Of a DNA stretch of 64,000 bases, positions 47,643-59,122 are shown piece after piece. The stretch comes from Plantago ovata (lineage: Eukaryota; Streptophyta; Magnoliopsida; Lamiales; Plantaginaceae): NCBI GenBank assembly GCA_028274465.1, contig CM051457.1:97339982-97403981 (forward strand). The letters are read 5' to 3'. The stretch's first letter is position 1; each line of letters begins with the position of its first letter. The translations under genes were made by a program, and so were the position numbers. The notes below the pieces were generated by a model. The model was not told the origin of the DNA, did not search any database, and saw nothing but the letters and a program-made list of their open reading frames with translations.

Positions 47643-49315
47643 CTTCGTGGTTCGACCATTCCCCAAAGCAATGTTTATGATGAAACTTCCAGGATCTCCT
47701 TTCTTCACAGGCATCCCGGCAATTGAATTCACCGTCTCAACCCCATTAACTTCCTTTCATGAAGTAACCCTTTTGTTCTTCATCTCACGAAAGAATTTCG
47801 TATAAGCCGGAATGTTTTGGATTAACTCCAAGAGAGGCACATTAACTTCAACTTTTGAGAGGCGTTGAAATAGAGGTGACTCTTGAATATCCTTCTTGGC
47901 TGGCTTGATCTGACTTGGGAATGGCACATGTGGTTTCGGGGGCACATATGGATTAGAAGATTTGTGAAGTACTACTGGCGTAGGAGTTCCCCCTTCGACC
48001 TCATCGTTAACCATATCTTCCTCAGATGGTCTTGGTTCATCATCTTTCTCTTGAGATTCTTTGGAACTTTCACTAACTTCTTGTTCTGTGCTTGGTCCTG
48101 CATTGTCGATCCCAGAAGGTTCAACACGTTTAGGGCGCAAAAAGTTAGGAATTTTGGTCATCTTTCCTCCACGGAGTAGTAGGTTCACTTCTTCGTACTC
48201 AGGTTCCTCAGTAGTAACAGTTGGAAGTGGCTTGGGATCGACGAAATCAGCTTCAGGTGTCAAAACGGGGGAACTGGGGTCGTCCAGCTCCCTGGAGCTG
48301 GGAGGCGATTCGCCTGGGGCGAGCCGAATCGCCCCCAACTCTCTGCCTGTGGGGGGCGATTCGCCCCCCACCTCCAGGGGGGCGTCTTCGTCTAAAATCA
48401 TCTTTCCTTCAGTTTGATGAACCTCCTCTGCCTTTTCACACTTCAACAAGCTAAATTCCGCTATCAGTTGCTCAGTTACTTCGACTGCTTCAAAAGCCTT
48501 TTCGATGCGAAGATTGTTTTCAGCTTGCCCTGTGTGTGCTATCTCAAAAACATTCTCAATGGCCTTAATCCCTGCGTAAAACGCAAGTTCATCCTCCTCA
48601 CTGATATCTTCGTCCTCAAAATATCCTCGTATAAGCCTTCAGTTTCGCCCCGATTTGAATTCCCGTTGGTGACTTGACTCGACATTAGCTTCTCAGATTG
48701 TGCAGATCCACTGGCGTACCTTTGAAAGACCTTATCTGCCTCTTCAACTGTACATTCTTCTAATCCTCCACACATCCCATCCACTTGAAGCCTAACATCA
48801 TCACGTAGACCACCAACAAAATACCAAATCAGCTCCCCGTTGTCGAAACGGTGATGGGGCCACTCACGTTTATACAGCTCAAAACGTTCGTAGGTGTCGC
48901 AGAACCGCTCATACTCTCCTTGATCGAAGTGCTCGATCCGACTCCGCAAGGCAATCGTCTCATGGTAAGGCATAAAACGCGCCAAGAACTCCTCTACCAC
49001 TTGGCCCCAGGTTCTTAGGGATCCTGGTGCTAACCTTGCCATCCAAATTCTCGGTTCGTATCCTAGAGCAAAAGAAAATAATTTCCTGCATAATTGGTCC
49101 TCGGTGAACCCCCTTTCTGGAACTTTTTCTATTTCTTCCTCATAGGATCTGATGAAACTTAACGGATTCATCCCCACTCCATCTTCGAACCTCGATATCC
49201 TTCTCACTACAGAACTCGTTACCTCATACCCTGATAACTCTTCTTCCAAGTATATAGCTGACCCTTTCTTGACTTGCGAGAATGTAGGTGTCTAGCGAGC
49301 TTTTAAGGTCGTCAT
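47643..49315 (-). pseudogene. Gypsy-A gag and start of protease (broken)
   Basis: The ATG at 49315 (MTTLKAR) is followed by TAG at codon 8. The gag core (49249-48700) has MNPLSFIRSYEEE, WMARLAPGSLRTWGQVV and WYFVGGLRDDVRLQ. A frameshift near 48630 leads to an acidic stretch, then (48449-47757) Glu/Pro-rich linker sequence with RPKRVEPSG and SSNPYVPPKPHVPFPSQIK. A stop follows KRVTS, after which the frame continues DPGSFIINIALGNG, the start of the protease, up to the copia-B insertion. The linker includes residues GGESPP and PGESPP encoded by GC near-palindromes at 48300-48385. Confidence 0.88.
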
Positions 49316-49489
49316 GCCTGGAAATCTGGAACAGGAGTAACTCAAAACTGAAAATTAGTCTCGTTAGAAGTCTCGAAAATCAAGAAAATTTCTGGAAATC
49401 ACCTATAAAATCGAAAAAAGACTAATACTACTAAAACTAGGAATTGAATGCTGAAAATATATAAAAGCTAAACAGAAAAAGGAGTATAG

Positions 49490-49507
49490 TCCCCGGCAAC
49501 GGCGCCA
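49490..49507 (-). other. Gypsy-A primer-binding site (tRNA-Asp)
   Basis: The + strand reads TCCCCGGCAACGGCGCCA, which as I recall it equals the 3' end of plant tRNA-Asp including CCA. It is three bases from the 5' LTR, as usual in Athila-like elements. Confidence 0.88.
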
Positions 49508-49510
49508 ATT

Positions 49511-50709
49511 TGATGAACTGGAATTTGTCAGATTCAATTAATCAAATAAATTTGTTTTTAGCCAAAGGCAATTCACAACTACAACGAAAACCGTAGTGTA
49601 GCAGTAAAATAACCTCGAGTGTCGATCTGTAAGGACTATAACTAGCTTTATCTAATCTAACTTAAACTATAAAATCAACAGACGACTTAGCACATATTTT
49701 TCTTATCAATATAATGGAAGTTAGTGATAGTATGATCATTCAAAGCATAGCAGGTTAATAATCATGCATGAAGTACCCGATCGTTTTGCATAGAGATCTA
49801 AGATCATGAATTGTCCAATGTGTTCCGTTCAATTCAACACTACGAAGATAGAGGGCTTAGATAGATCAAAGAAATAAAGCAATAACTCAAAGTCTAATTC
49901 GCATTACCGCCATCATGCATAATTAAGAACCCTCGCTAAGAAATCACATACTATCACCAACGATAGATTTAGCTACTCATAGATGTCATGCAATCAACAG
50001 AAATCATAGCAAGATTGAATGAAAACATGTTGAAAGATATAAATATAAATAGAAAAATCGTGAGATACAATGTTACCGAAGGTTGTCAATCTCCGAAGAA
50101 TCGCGATCTCACAAGCTCCAAATTGATAAGAAAAATTGTCTCCTATGCTAAGAATTCCCAAAACAGGCTCTGAAGAATTCCTACCTAAAACTAATGAGAA
50201 AGGTATGAAAAAAAGTCTGAGAAAGTATGAAAAAACGTAGAGAAACAGCAACTATATATAGGAGTTCGGAACATGTGGGGCGAGTCGCCCCACACACCGC
50301 GCGAACCGCCTGGTGTGGGGCGAACTGCCCCACATCCCGGGCGAACCGCCCGGGAGCTCCAGTCGGCGAGGGATGCGTTTTTGACGCGTTTTTGGATTTT
50401 CTTCTCCTTTTCGGACTCGAATTTTGCCTTCTAGTGACCTTTAAGCCTTCAAACTCGACCCCTAGACTTCAAATCCCATCCGGAATCTTCTAGACACTCC
50501 AAAAATGTCCTCGAAACACCTATTCTTCGTTCTCTTCAATATAATTGCCTGGAAACAACGTTTTTCACCCAAAACCTGTAAAATGCAAACTAAAGGGAAA
50601 CGTGACACTATTCTAATAAAATGCACTAAAATATAGCTAAATTAACATAGAGGATAGCTAAAATAGGTGAAAAAAGACTCGAATGAAGGTGTAAAATACA
50701 CGTTCATCA
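49511..50709 (-). repeat. Gypsy-A 5' LTR
   Basis: 1199 bases from TGATGAACTGG to CGTTCATCA. CTATATATAG near 50252 with four near-palindromes at 50275-50355, one more than in the 3' LTR. Confidence 0.92.
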
Positions 50710-51579
50710 GCGACCTTCTTCCGGAAGGCTTCAGAGCCTTCATGTTCGAAGGCATACCACATCGCCTCCTTGAACTTGTTGGGGAGGAAGAACTTCTCCT
50801 ACATTTCAGAAAGTATACAAAATTCAGACTAACATATATATAACACGGTGACTAACATATCACCCAAACAATTGCACATTATCCTATTTCAACTAAAACA
50901 CGGTGACTAACATATCACCCAAACAATTGCACATTGTCCTATTTCAACTAACACACGGTGACTAACATATCACCCAAACAATTGCACATTGTCCTATTTC
51001 AACTAACACACGGTGACTAACATATCACCCAAGTAATTGAGAACATACCACTTAAACCATAAGAGAAGAAGAAAGATTACTAACCTCCAGAGCATTCCAA
51101 ATCTCCACCTTCCGTTCCGTAGAGAAAGTATGCCACTGAGCTCCACGTGGTGGGAGATACACTTTCTTCGTGGATTCCTTGCTGATGAACTTTGCAGCAT
51201 CCCTCGGCACCAGCCTGTTGCAATAACATACACAAATTAATCCAACTAAATAAAACATACAATACCAAGTAAAGACATATTCATGTACTTACACATGCCC
51301 AGGCATGGGCCACACGACGAGCTTCCCATTCACCCGCTCACCCGCCTTGTACTCCTCCCCCTGTACCCATCATCCGGCAGGTTTGCAAACACGTCTGGGC
51401 CAGTAGACCCTGCACTGCTGCTCGAACGGGGGCCAGGTGAGAGGGTCTCGCTGACATGAGTCGCCGAGGTCCCCACCGACTCCGGCTGACTATCGGGGGG
51501 TGCGAAATGGCGAGTCTGGCTCGGCGTAGCTACGGCTGCTGGCCGCCAACAGCTTCCCCGGTTTCTTTGGCCTTCCCAT
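50710..51579 (-). pseudogene. CACTA TNPA-like gene, 5' exons
   Basis: Exon 1 begins MGRPKKPGKLLAASSRSY at the ATG at 51579 and, with a frameshift near 51365, runs to about GKLVVWPMPGH near 51295. Exon 2 (about 51218-51085) encodes RLVPRDAAKFISKESTKK and ends at GAG|GTTAGTAA. Exon 3 starts after ..TGTAG at 50798 (EKFFLPNKFKEAMWYAFEHE) and is cut at 50714 by gypsy-A. The exon pattern and residues match plant Ptta/En/Spm-type (Transposase_24) accessory proteins, which bind subterminal repeats. The frame resumes at 22237. Confidence 0.78.
50843..51062. repeat. 55-bp tandem repeat in a TNPA-like intron
   Basis: Units starting ACACGGTGACTAACATATC at 50843, 50898, 50953 and 51008 at exact 55-base spacing; the last is partial. 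They lie between exons 2 and 3 of the CACTA gene. Confidence 0.92.
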
Positions 51580-52599
<1,020 letters not shown>

Positions 52600-52905
52600 A
52601 ACCTAGCGACGGATGAACTCATCCGTCGCTCATTTTTTAAAATTTTTTTTTTCCAATTTTCTTTTTAAATAAACTAGTCTGGTCAACTTGTATAGCAACG
52701 TATGAGTCAATCCGTCGCCATATTAGCGACAGATTAACCTTATCCGTCGCTAAACGAAAGCTGAATTGGATCTTTCCAAGGACGAACTGAGCTTAGAGCG
52801 CAGTTCGTTCTTATCCGTCGCTAACAGTAGCGATCCGTCGCTAAATAGTGACGGATCACATCCGTATCTACGGATCCGTCGCTAAATGGCTGATTTCTTG
52901 TCGTG
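52600..52905. repeat. CACTA subterminal repeats, right end
   Basis: The same TAGCGACGG-type units as at the left end, ending in the TIR at 52905. In its own orientation this end precedes the TNPA-like gene and is likely also its promoter region. Confidence 0.88.
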
Positions 52906-53941
52906 ATTCCACGCGAGGGATGGTCGACGGAGTATGTGGAAACGAGCTTGTAGCACCCCGAATGCACGCTCCAAATCTTTTCTGGCCGCCTCCTGGTGTT
53001 TTGCGAACAACCGATCCTTTTCTGTGACAGGCAATGGGATCGATTGGATGAATGTAGCCCATTGTGGATAAATACCATCTGTAAGATAGTATCCCTTATC
53101 GTATTGATGACCATTCACCACAAAGTTAACAGGAGGTGCTCGACCTTCGAAAATGTCATCGAATACTAGAGACTGGTAGAGGACATTCAGGTCATTGGAC
53201 GAGCCAGGCATGCCAAAAAATGCATGCCAAATCCACAAATCATGCGAGGCAACAACTTCTAAGATAATTGTTGCCTTCCTAGACCTTCCTTGATATTGCC
53301 CTTTCGAAGCAGTTGGACAATTCTTCCATCCCCAATGCATGCAATCAATACTTTCGATCATGCCAGGAAATCCACGTTGATTTCCAATTCGAAGTAGCTT
53401 TGCTAGATCTGTCGGAGTAGGCCTCCTCAAGTAGCGATTACCAAAATTAGCAATTACTACCTTAGTAAACTTCTCAAGAGATGACAGAGCGGTGGATTCA
53501 CTTAGGCGAAGATATTCATCAACACTATCCGCTGCAGTTCCATATGCCAACATGTGTTGCTGCAGTACATTTTTGTAATGCAGAAATGCTGAGTCGACCG
53601 GTGCCATCACGCCTTTCTTGAAAGTACTCCTCGGTACGTGCAGCTTCAACCAACCTCTCAAAAACATGTTTCCTCATACGAAATCTACGTCGAAATATTT
53701 TAGGAGGAAATTTGGGGTTATCTCCAAAGTAGTCCCCCATGAGAGACTCATGGCCAAGTTCTCTATCTCTTTCAATAGTCGGGCCACGATTTCTTGTGAA
53801 TACTGGGCGTATTATTTGAGGCAATATGGTGACAACGTGATTAATCATCCGATTGACTACTCGAGAGTTATTTCTTGTTCTTCTATGTGTCTCGTGCTCA
53901 TCGGATGAATTAGAATTTGAAGAGTTTGAATGGGAAGACAT
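52906..53941 (-). pseudogene. PIF/Harbinger transposase, N-terminal and catalytic part
   Basis: The likely start is the ATG at 53941 (MSSHSNSSNSNSSDEHE, a Ser/Asn-rich leader). The N-terminal part has FRRRFRMRKHVFERLV and GRLSISALQKC. A one-base frameshift near 53545 moves to the frame continuing MLAYGTAADSVDEYLRL. The DDE catalytic residues are visible: Asp in ESIDCMHWGWKN, Asp in SSNDLNVL, Glu in ERAFGVLQ. The gene is cut by the CACTA element right after SLAWN and resumes at 20758. Function if intact: cut-and-paste transposition with 3-base TSDs. It is dead through both the frameshift and the insertion. Confidence 0.93.
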
Positions 53942-54544
53942 TTTTGTTGAGAGTTGATTTGTGGAGGATTTTCTTATCCGAGTATATGTTTTCAAACATC
54001 ACAAGCTTATTTATTGAGGTAATGTATCGTAAGAAACAAAACCGGATGTGACAACACTACTTTTTAAGTGATTTGACAATTGAACTTTTTTAGCAGATGA
54101 TTTGAGGTTTCAACTTTATCATATTCGTTTTTACTTGTCAACTTTATTGTATTTTTTTTGTAGTAATTGATTTGGTAGATCCACTTTATTAGATTTGTTT
54201 CGCAGTTGATTTGATAACTCAATTTTACTAAAACGAGTCACACTTGATAATTATTTCAGTGACAGATTACACGATGCTGAAGTAATACATTGGAAAATAT
54301 TACATCAGTGCATCGGAAAATATTACACAAAGCAACACAACAAACCAACAAGCACGTGAAAAACAAGAAAGGAAACATGCAAAGTAATGAAAATACGACA
54401 TCACACAGAAATCACAATAATAATGCGGACATAATAAAAATAATTATCACTGAGTTCTTCGAGGAGCTTCTCTTCGAGTTTCTCTTCGGCTGGTGACAGT
54501 TGAGTCGATTTAATTAGTGTTTGAAGTGTTTCCCACTTCACTTC
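53942..54544. other. Spacer between Harbinger ORF1 and transposase
   Basis: AT-rich intergenic DNA between the two - strand Harbinger genes; TTTGRTAATTCAACTTTATT-like phrases recur (54060-54240). No gene seen. Confidence 0.5.
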
Positions 54545-54806
54545 TTATTTCCTCCACATCAGTTGCTCTTTCTTCCTCTCTTCTCTTGCCCGCTCATGCA
54601 CCAATCTCTCCTGCTCCAATTGAAGGTCGATTGTTACGGCATCTGTGTGCAGTTGTAGGGTGCTAGAAAAGTTATCTAAAACTGGATATGATTGTGACTG
54701 TCTGGCCTTTCTCTTTGCTAGTTTCTGGCCCATAGGACGGCTACTGCTTCCCCCGATATCTTCCTCATCAGTAATTGGTGCCTCTGGTGTGGTGTAACCA
54801 CCATCA
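54545..54806 (-). pseudogene. Harbinger ORF1-like protein, C-terminal fragment
   Basis: Reads through SSSRPMGQKLAKRKAR and a charged coiled-coil-like segment (LEQERLVHERAREERKKEQ) to a stop at 54545. This resembles the C-terminal part of the Myb/SANT-like DNA-binding partner (NAM-associated type) encoded beside Harbinger transposases. It lies upstream of, and on the same strand as, the transposase, as expected for such a pair. Its 5' part is cut by the LTR fragment that begins at 54807. Confidence 0.7.
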
Positions 54807-55255
54807 TGTAAGAAAATATGGTCAGAATTACCCCTAGGGTGGTGCACCGGAATTTCAAAATATTCTTAACATGCATACTAATTGATCATGCATACAACGT
54901 ATATTGAATCACATTAGTTAGAAGACTTACAATACTCCAAAAGCAAGAATTAAAACAGAATCGATAGCCCAATCGATATGATCTTCGTAATAGTCTGGTG
55001 TATCTTCTCCTTCGTTAAAGTCGAAGATATCTAATATGTCTTCTTGATTATCTGCAAAACAATCAAGGTTAGTTTCCAGCTTCTTAGAACCTCAACCTTG
55101 GTATCCACGGATGAACAACTTATCAAGAGAATGCTAGGATATTCTCAATTCAAACTCGGTTGATCAGAGAGGGGCCGCCGGCCGGTTTTGAGGAGGAGGG
55201 AGAGAGCTTTTTATTTTCTCTTGAAAGAATAGAAGAGTGAATAATAATGTGTGTT
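54807..55255 (-). mobile_element. Diverged copia-B-type LTR fragment
   Basis: Starts TGTAAGAAAATATGG and follows the copia-B LTR to the GAGAGCTTTTTATTTTCTC region, with more substitutions than any other copy here. Only this end is present; the remaining about 1.6 kb is missing. It interrupts the Harbinger ORF1. Confidence 0.8.
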
Positions 55256-56566
55256 TTGTGGGGACGAATACAATTGTTTCATCAACATATCAAATCACCA
55301 ACGGTCTGTTTGGGTTTAAATTGGTTTGTGGTATTTTGTTATTTTGTTTTAATGTAGTATTTGGGTTACATTTGGCTTTTGTTAAATAACAAAAGCCACA
55401 AACCGAGTTACTGTGGATGGGTGACAAAACTCATCTCTCTCTCTAGCCTGCCACATTTCAGTTCCCTTTCTCAACCTTCTCTCTTCTCACCGACTCAAAC
55501 CTTGCTCACCGTGAAAAAGAATCTGGCCAAATCTCCACCGTTACGCCACCCACGACGAAATGAAACACACCATTAGACTCCCCTCGTCCCGATCTACAAT
55601 CCTATCGGAACCAAATTTCGAAACGATCAACTTCCCAAATTGATGGTTGGCGCGTGGAGCTTTCCGGCGGCGCGTTTCATCTACCTTGGAAAGGCCATGA
55701 CCGACCCGTGGTGGAGGGAGCTCGTACGGTGACGCAGGTACTCTACTCTTTCTGGCGGCGCGTTTCGTCTACCTTGGAGAGGCCAATATCTGCCACCTCT
55801 ATCCGTCCAATCTAAACACACTGGAAAGTATTGTACTCTTGAATAATCGAGTTTTCAAATCTGTTTTCAATGTTCAATGTTTCGATCTGTTTCAATATTT
55901 CGAACTCGATCTATTCAATGTTTCGATCTGTTTACTCTTGTCCCCTTACCCGCATATTGAGTTATACATATATGGGCTATTCTGTGATGCTATTATCTTG
56001 TTTGATTGAGTTCAGTTTGGATTTTGCTTTCCAAGATCTATATACTATAGTCATAATGTTCTGTTATTTTTTTTAATAAAAGAAAATTGTAGAGTACTCA
56101 GATCAGAGGTGATGATATCTACACTTAATTTATTTTCTTGAATTACTATTTTCTTTCTTTCTCTTTTCTCCTTTCTTTCTTGTGCCTGGCTGCCTGCTGT
56201 CCACTTTCTTGATATTCCGCAACCTGTTAATGTTGAGAAGTAGAGTCATTTATCCCGAGCTGTGCCTATTGTTTACTTCTTTGCTGGGTTACATGGTGGG
56301 TTAAAAGTGGTAAACTGAAGGCATTCGAATTGCTGAAACATTATATATACTTGCATCTTTTGAGCTTGAAACTCAGTGAATGGAGGTATAATACTTGTTT
56401 GGTGGATATTAAATTTGATTAGGGAAGTATTTTTGGTTACAATTGTTCTGCTTACCACGTGGATTCTGTTTGAGTATTGCCTATTAACTTGTATATGTTT
56501 GTCATCTGTTTGGCTTCGATTGTTTTACTTATCCAACTTGTTATTTCATCAATGAGGAATGAGGAG
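55256..56566. other. No recognisable gene; CT-rich leader-like segment
   Basis: After the terminus at 55303 there is a CT-rich stretch (55430-55510) like a plant 5' leader. TTTCCGGCGGCGCGTTTC-like phrases occur twice (55660, 55750) around TCTACCTTGGARAGGCC. TTCAATGTTTCGATCTG occurs twice near 55870-55930. No ORF with known motifs. Confidence 0.4.
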
Positions 56567-56850
56567 GCTAGAGAGAGAGACGATTCAGGAGGTTTATGGA
56601 GTTGCCGGAGCTTCTTCCTTGGCAGCCGTAGAACCACTTTTTGGCACATTGTATGAAAGGTGATGGACTGATTGCCTTGGTTTAATTTTTTCAACTTATG
56701 CTATGGTTTTATTATTCGCATTCTTACACTCATTATGGCAGGCTAGAGATAGAGGGAGTTGTACTTGAGGATGTTGGAGTTGCCGGATTATCTTCCTTGG
56801 CAGCCCTTGAACCGAATTACGACACATTGTACTCAAAGGTGGTGGACTCG
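56567..56850 (+). repeat. Duplicated exon-like units
   Basis: Two copies about 175 bases apart (56567-56668 and 56741-56839) each read GVAGxSSLAAxEP...TLY in the same relative frame and end (A)AAG|GTGRTGG, which resembles a 5' splice site; the second is preceded by GGCAG. Conservation of amino acids between the copies suggests duplicated exons of an unknown gene, but the total is only about 35 residues each. Confidence 0.4.
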
Positions 56851-57026
56851 TGACATTGCTCTCAGTTTTTAATGTATGGCAGTATTTAATTTTGGATGCT
56901 TATACTATTTGTACCTCTCTTGTATGTGAATACCAGGGTTATATCAGCGTCGTATCTTGGCGTGGCTCAACTGTCGTTCTAGTCGAGCAGCCATGGCGTT
57001 GCTGCCTTTGCACAATATGATGTGTT

Positions 57027-59117
57027 TGTAAGAAAATACGGTCAGAGTTACCCCTACGGTACGCAGCGGAATTTCAAAAATTTTCTTAACATGCAGGTTA
57101 ATTGATCATGTATAGCATATATATTAAACACGTCAATTAGAAGACTTACAATACTCCAAAAGCAAGCACAGGTACCAAGTCTTCGTAATAGTCCGGTGAA
57201 TCTTCTCCTTCGTCGAAGATATCTGCAATACTTTGATTATCTGCAAGACAATAAAAGTTAGTTTCCGACACTTTGAACCTCAACCTTGGTATCCACGGAT
57301 GAACAGCTTATCGGAAAGAATGCTAGGATATTCTTTGTGTGGCCAAGAAGATGGGGCGGCGATTTTCCTCCGGTGAGGGGTGGCGCGCGCGTGGCTATAT
57401 ATGAGGTAGGGGAGAGCTTTTATTTTCTCTAAAAAAACTGGTAGAAAGAATGATCTAAAATCTATCTATTGGATCAACCATGTAAAAGCTCTCTAATAGT
57501 CTACTATATATAGTAGTCAATAGAAGTCTAATGAATAATCAATTAGACTTCATAAAGGAATAAGAATCTAATTCTTATCGCACTAGGAAACCAATTCAAG
57601 TCTAGATTCATTCCCAATCAAGTTAGAACTCAATCAGGAAAATCTAACTTATCCCTTGACTTCTAATAGAGGAAGGAGCCGAACTCCTTCCCCTACTCCA
57701 GCTGCGCGCGCGAGTCCTAGGGAGGTTAGGTGGGTCCCGATTTTGGGACCCACTTATAATTCTAAGGCAATTCAAACTCCAAGTAGATTTTGCCCATGTG
57801 CATATATTAATTCTAAATTAACATATCCTTTCAAATCAAACCTCTATTATATTTCTAAAATATAATCTTCAATTGTATTTACATAAAATACAATTGATCA
57901 GCCAATTCAATTAATAATTCCAAATCATTAATTGAGCCACAAATTATTATAATTAATTCCAAATCAATTATAATCCATCAATCACAATTAATTATAAATT
58001 AATTGCGATTCCATCTTCAAGGATATTCGGATAAGCTGAATCACCACATAGTGTGACCCATAGGGCCTCATTGTATTAAGCAAGTCCTAGACTAGGAAAA
58101 ATGGAATTCCTAGACGGTTCCATTTGCAATATTAATACATGAGGACGTTTGAGAGGTTTCTCAAAGCAAACCCTTTCGTTGTGAAGTCTGTTGCGCTCAA
58201 CGCGGCGATGGTAACGTCCCTTCATCTGACTGACTCGAATGCATCTAGGATCAATGAAGTGTCTATCCCAATAATACATCCACGGGCGTCTTCAGTGAGT
58301 TGTATGGCGAATCCAATATCTATTATGACTATCATAATAATATTGATACGTTGGCCAGCGGTTTTACCAATCACAACTATGAACGACTATGAGCAGTGCT
58401 CTCCTATGCTACACATGAGAGATGAATCCTTCACAGAATCACTTATCATCCCCATTTGTATGTAGCCATAATCCTGGATCGTGTCTTGGGTCAACTGCTT
58501 ATTTAGAGCTGACATCGACGGGTCCACCAAGGATATGGGGCAACAAATGTGATGACAAAGTCCTGTAAGTCCAAAGGACGACTGACATCACTTCGACAAC
58601 TTACCGGTTCCCATGGACACTTCGGTGTAGAGTATACATCGATGGGAGTTTCTGGTGGGTACTTCCATTGTTCGGTAATCACCCTTCGAACAACTATGCG
58701 TAGTTATGGGAACGTTTCTTGATTGTCCAACAATCCGTTCCGTGGTCGTGGGATCGGCTCACACTTGCTCTAACAAGTATAACCTCCACGCATACTAGTC
58801 TCAGCTGGTTCATTCAGACCCCTACATCCGAGATGAACCTCGACTAGGGAGAGTTTGGGATAGATGATAACTCACATAGCTCCCACTATCTGTGTGATCG
58901 GTCATCTATCCGAGGGGACATGTTTAATATCAATACAGACAGGAATAGAGATATGACATGTTGTATGCCTGGTGTAATATAAATATGAAAGCGATACTCA
59001 ATAGTCAAACAACAAACATATATTATATTACGTTGACCTGTGTAATAGTACATATATACCCTTTATAAGGGCTGCATGCCCTTAATAAAGACTGTCTCTA
59101 GGACATATACACTATCA
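57027..59117 (-). mobile_element. Solo LTR of the copia-B family
   Basis: 2091 bases, TGTAAG to TATCA, with a perfect TSD GTGTT (57022-57026, 59118-59122). It is moderately diverged from the copia-B LTRs. CTATATATAG lies at about 57504. No internal sequence remains. Confidence 0.93.
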
Positions 59118-59122
59118 GTGTT

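Larger units (their letters stand above)
22243..50709 (-). mobile_element. Gypsy-A: Athila-like Ty3/gypsy element, in CACTA TNPA-like gene
   Basis: Ends TGATGAACTGG / CGTTCATCA with a perfect TSD GCGAC (22238-22242, 50710-50714). On the - strand: 5' LTR 49511-50709, tRNA-Asp primer site, gag, protease (split by copia-B), RT, RNase H, integrase, 3' noncoding region, polypurine tract, 3' LTR 22243-23417. Without the copia-B insert it is about 9.6 kb. RT-RNase H-integrase order defines Ty3/gypsy; LTR length and tRNA-Asp primer fit Athila. No env-like ORF is seen between integrase and 3' LTR. Several frameshifts and stops make this copy dead, but it represents the autonomous partner of NA1 and NA2. 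Confidence 0.93.

Noticed and set aside
49490..49507. tRNA-Asp 3' end sequence, possible tRNA gene
   Set aside because: Only the last 18 bases are present, beside an LTR: it is a primer-binding site, as at 10030 and 34016.
50843..51062. CRISPR-like regular repeats
   Set aside because: Direct 55-bp tandem units without unique spacers, in a plant transposon intron.
54807..55300. Complete solo LTR
   Set aside because: Only about 450 of about 2090 bases are present and no right boundary or TSD is found, so it is called a fragment.
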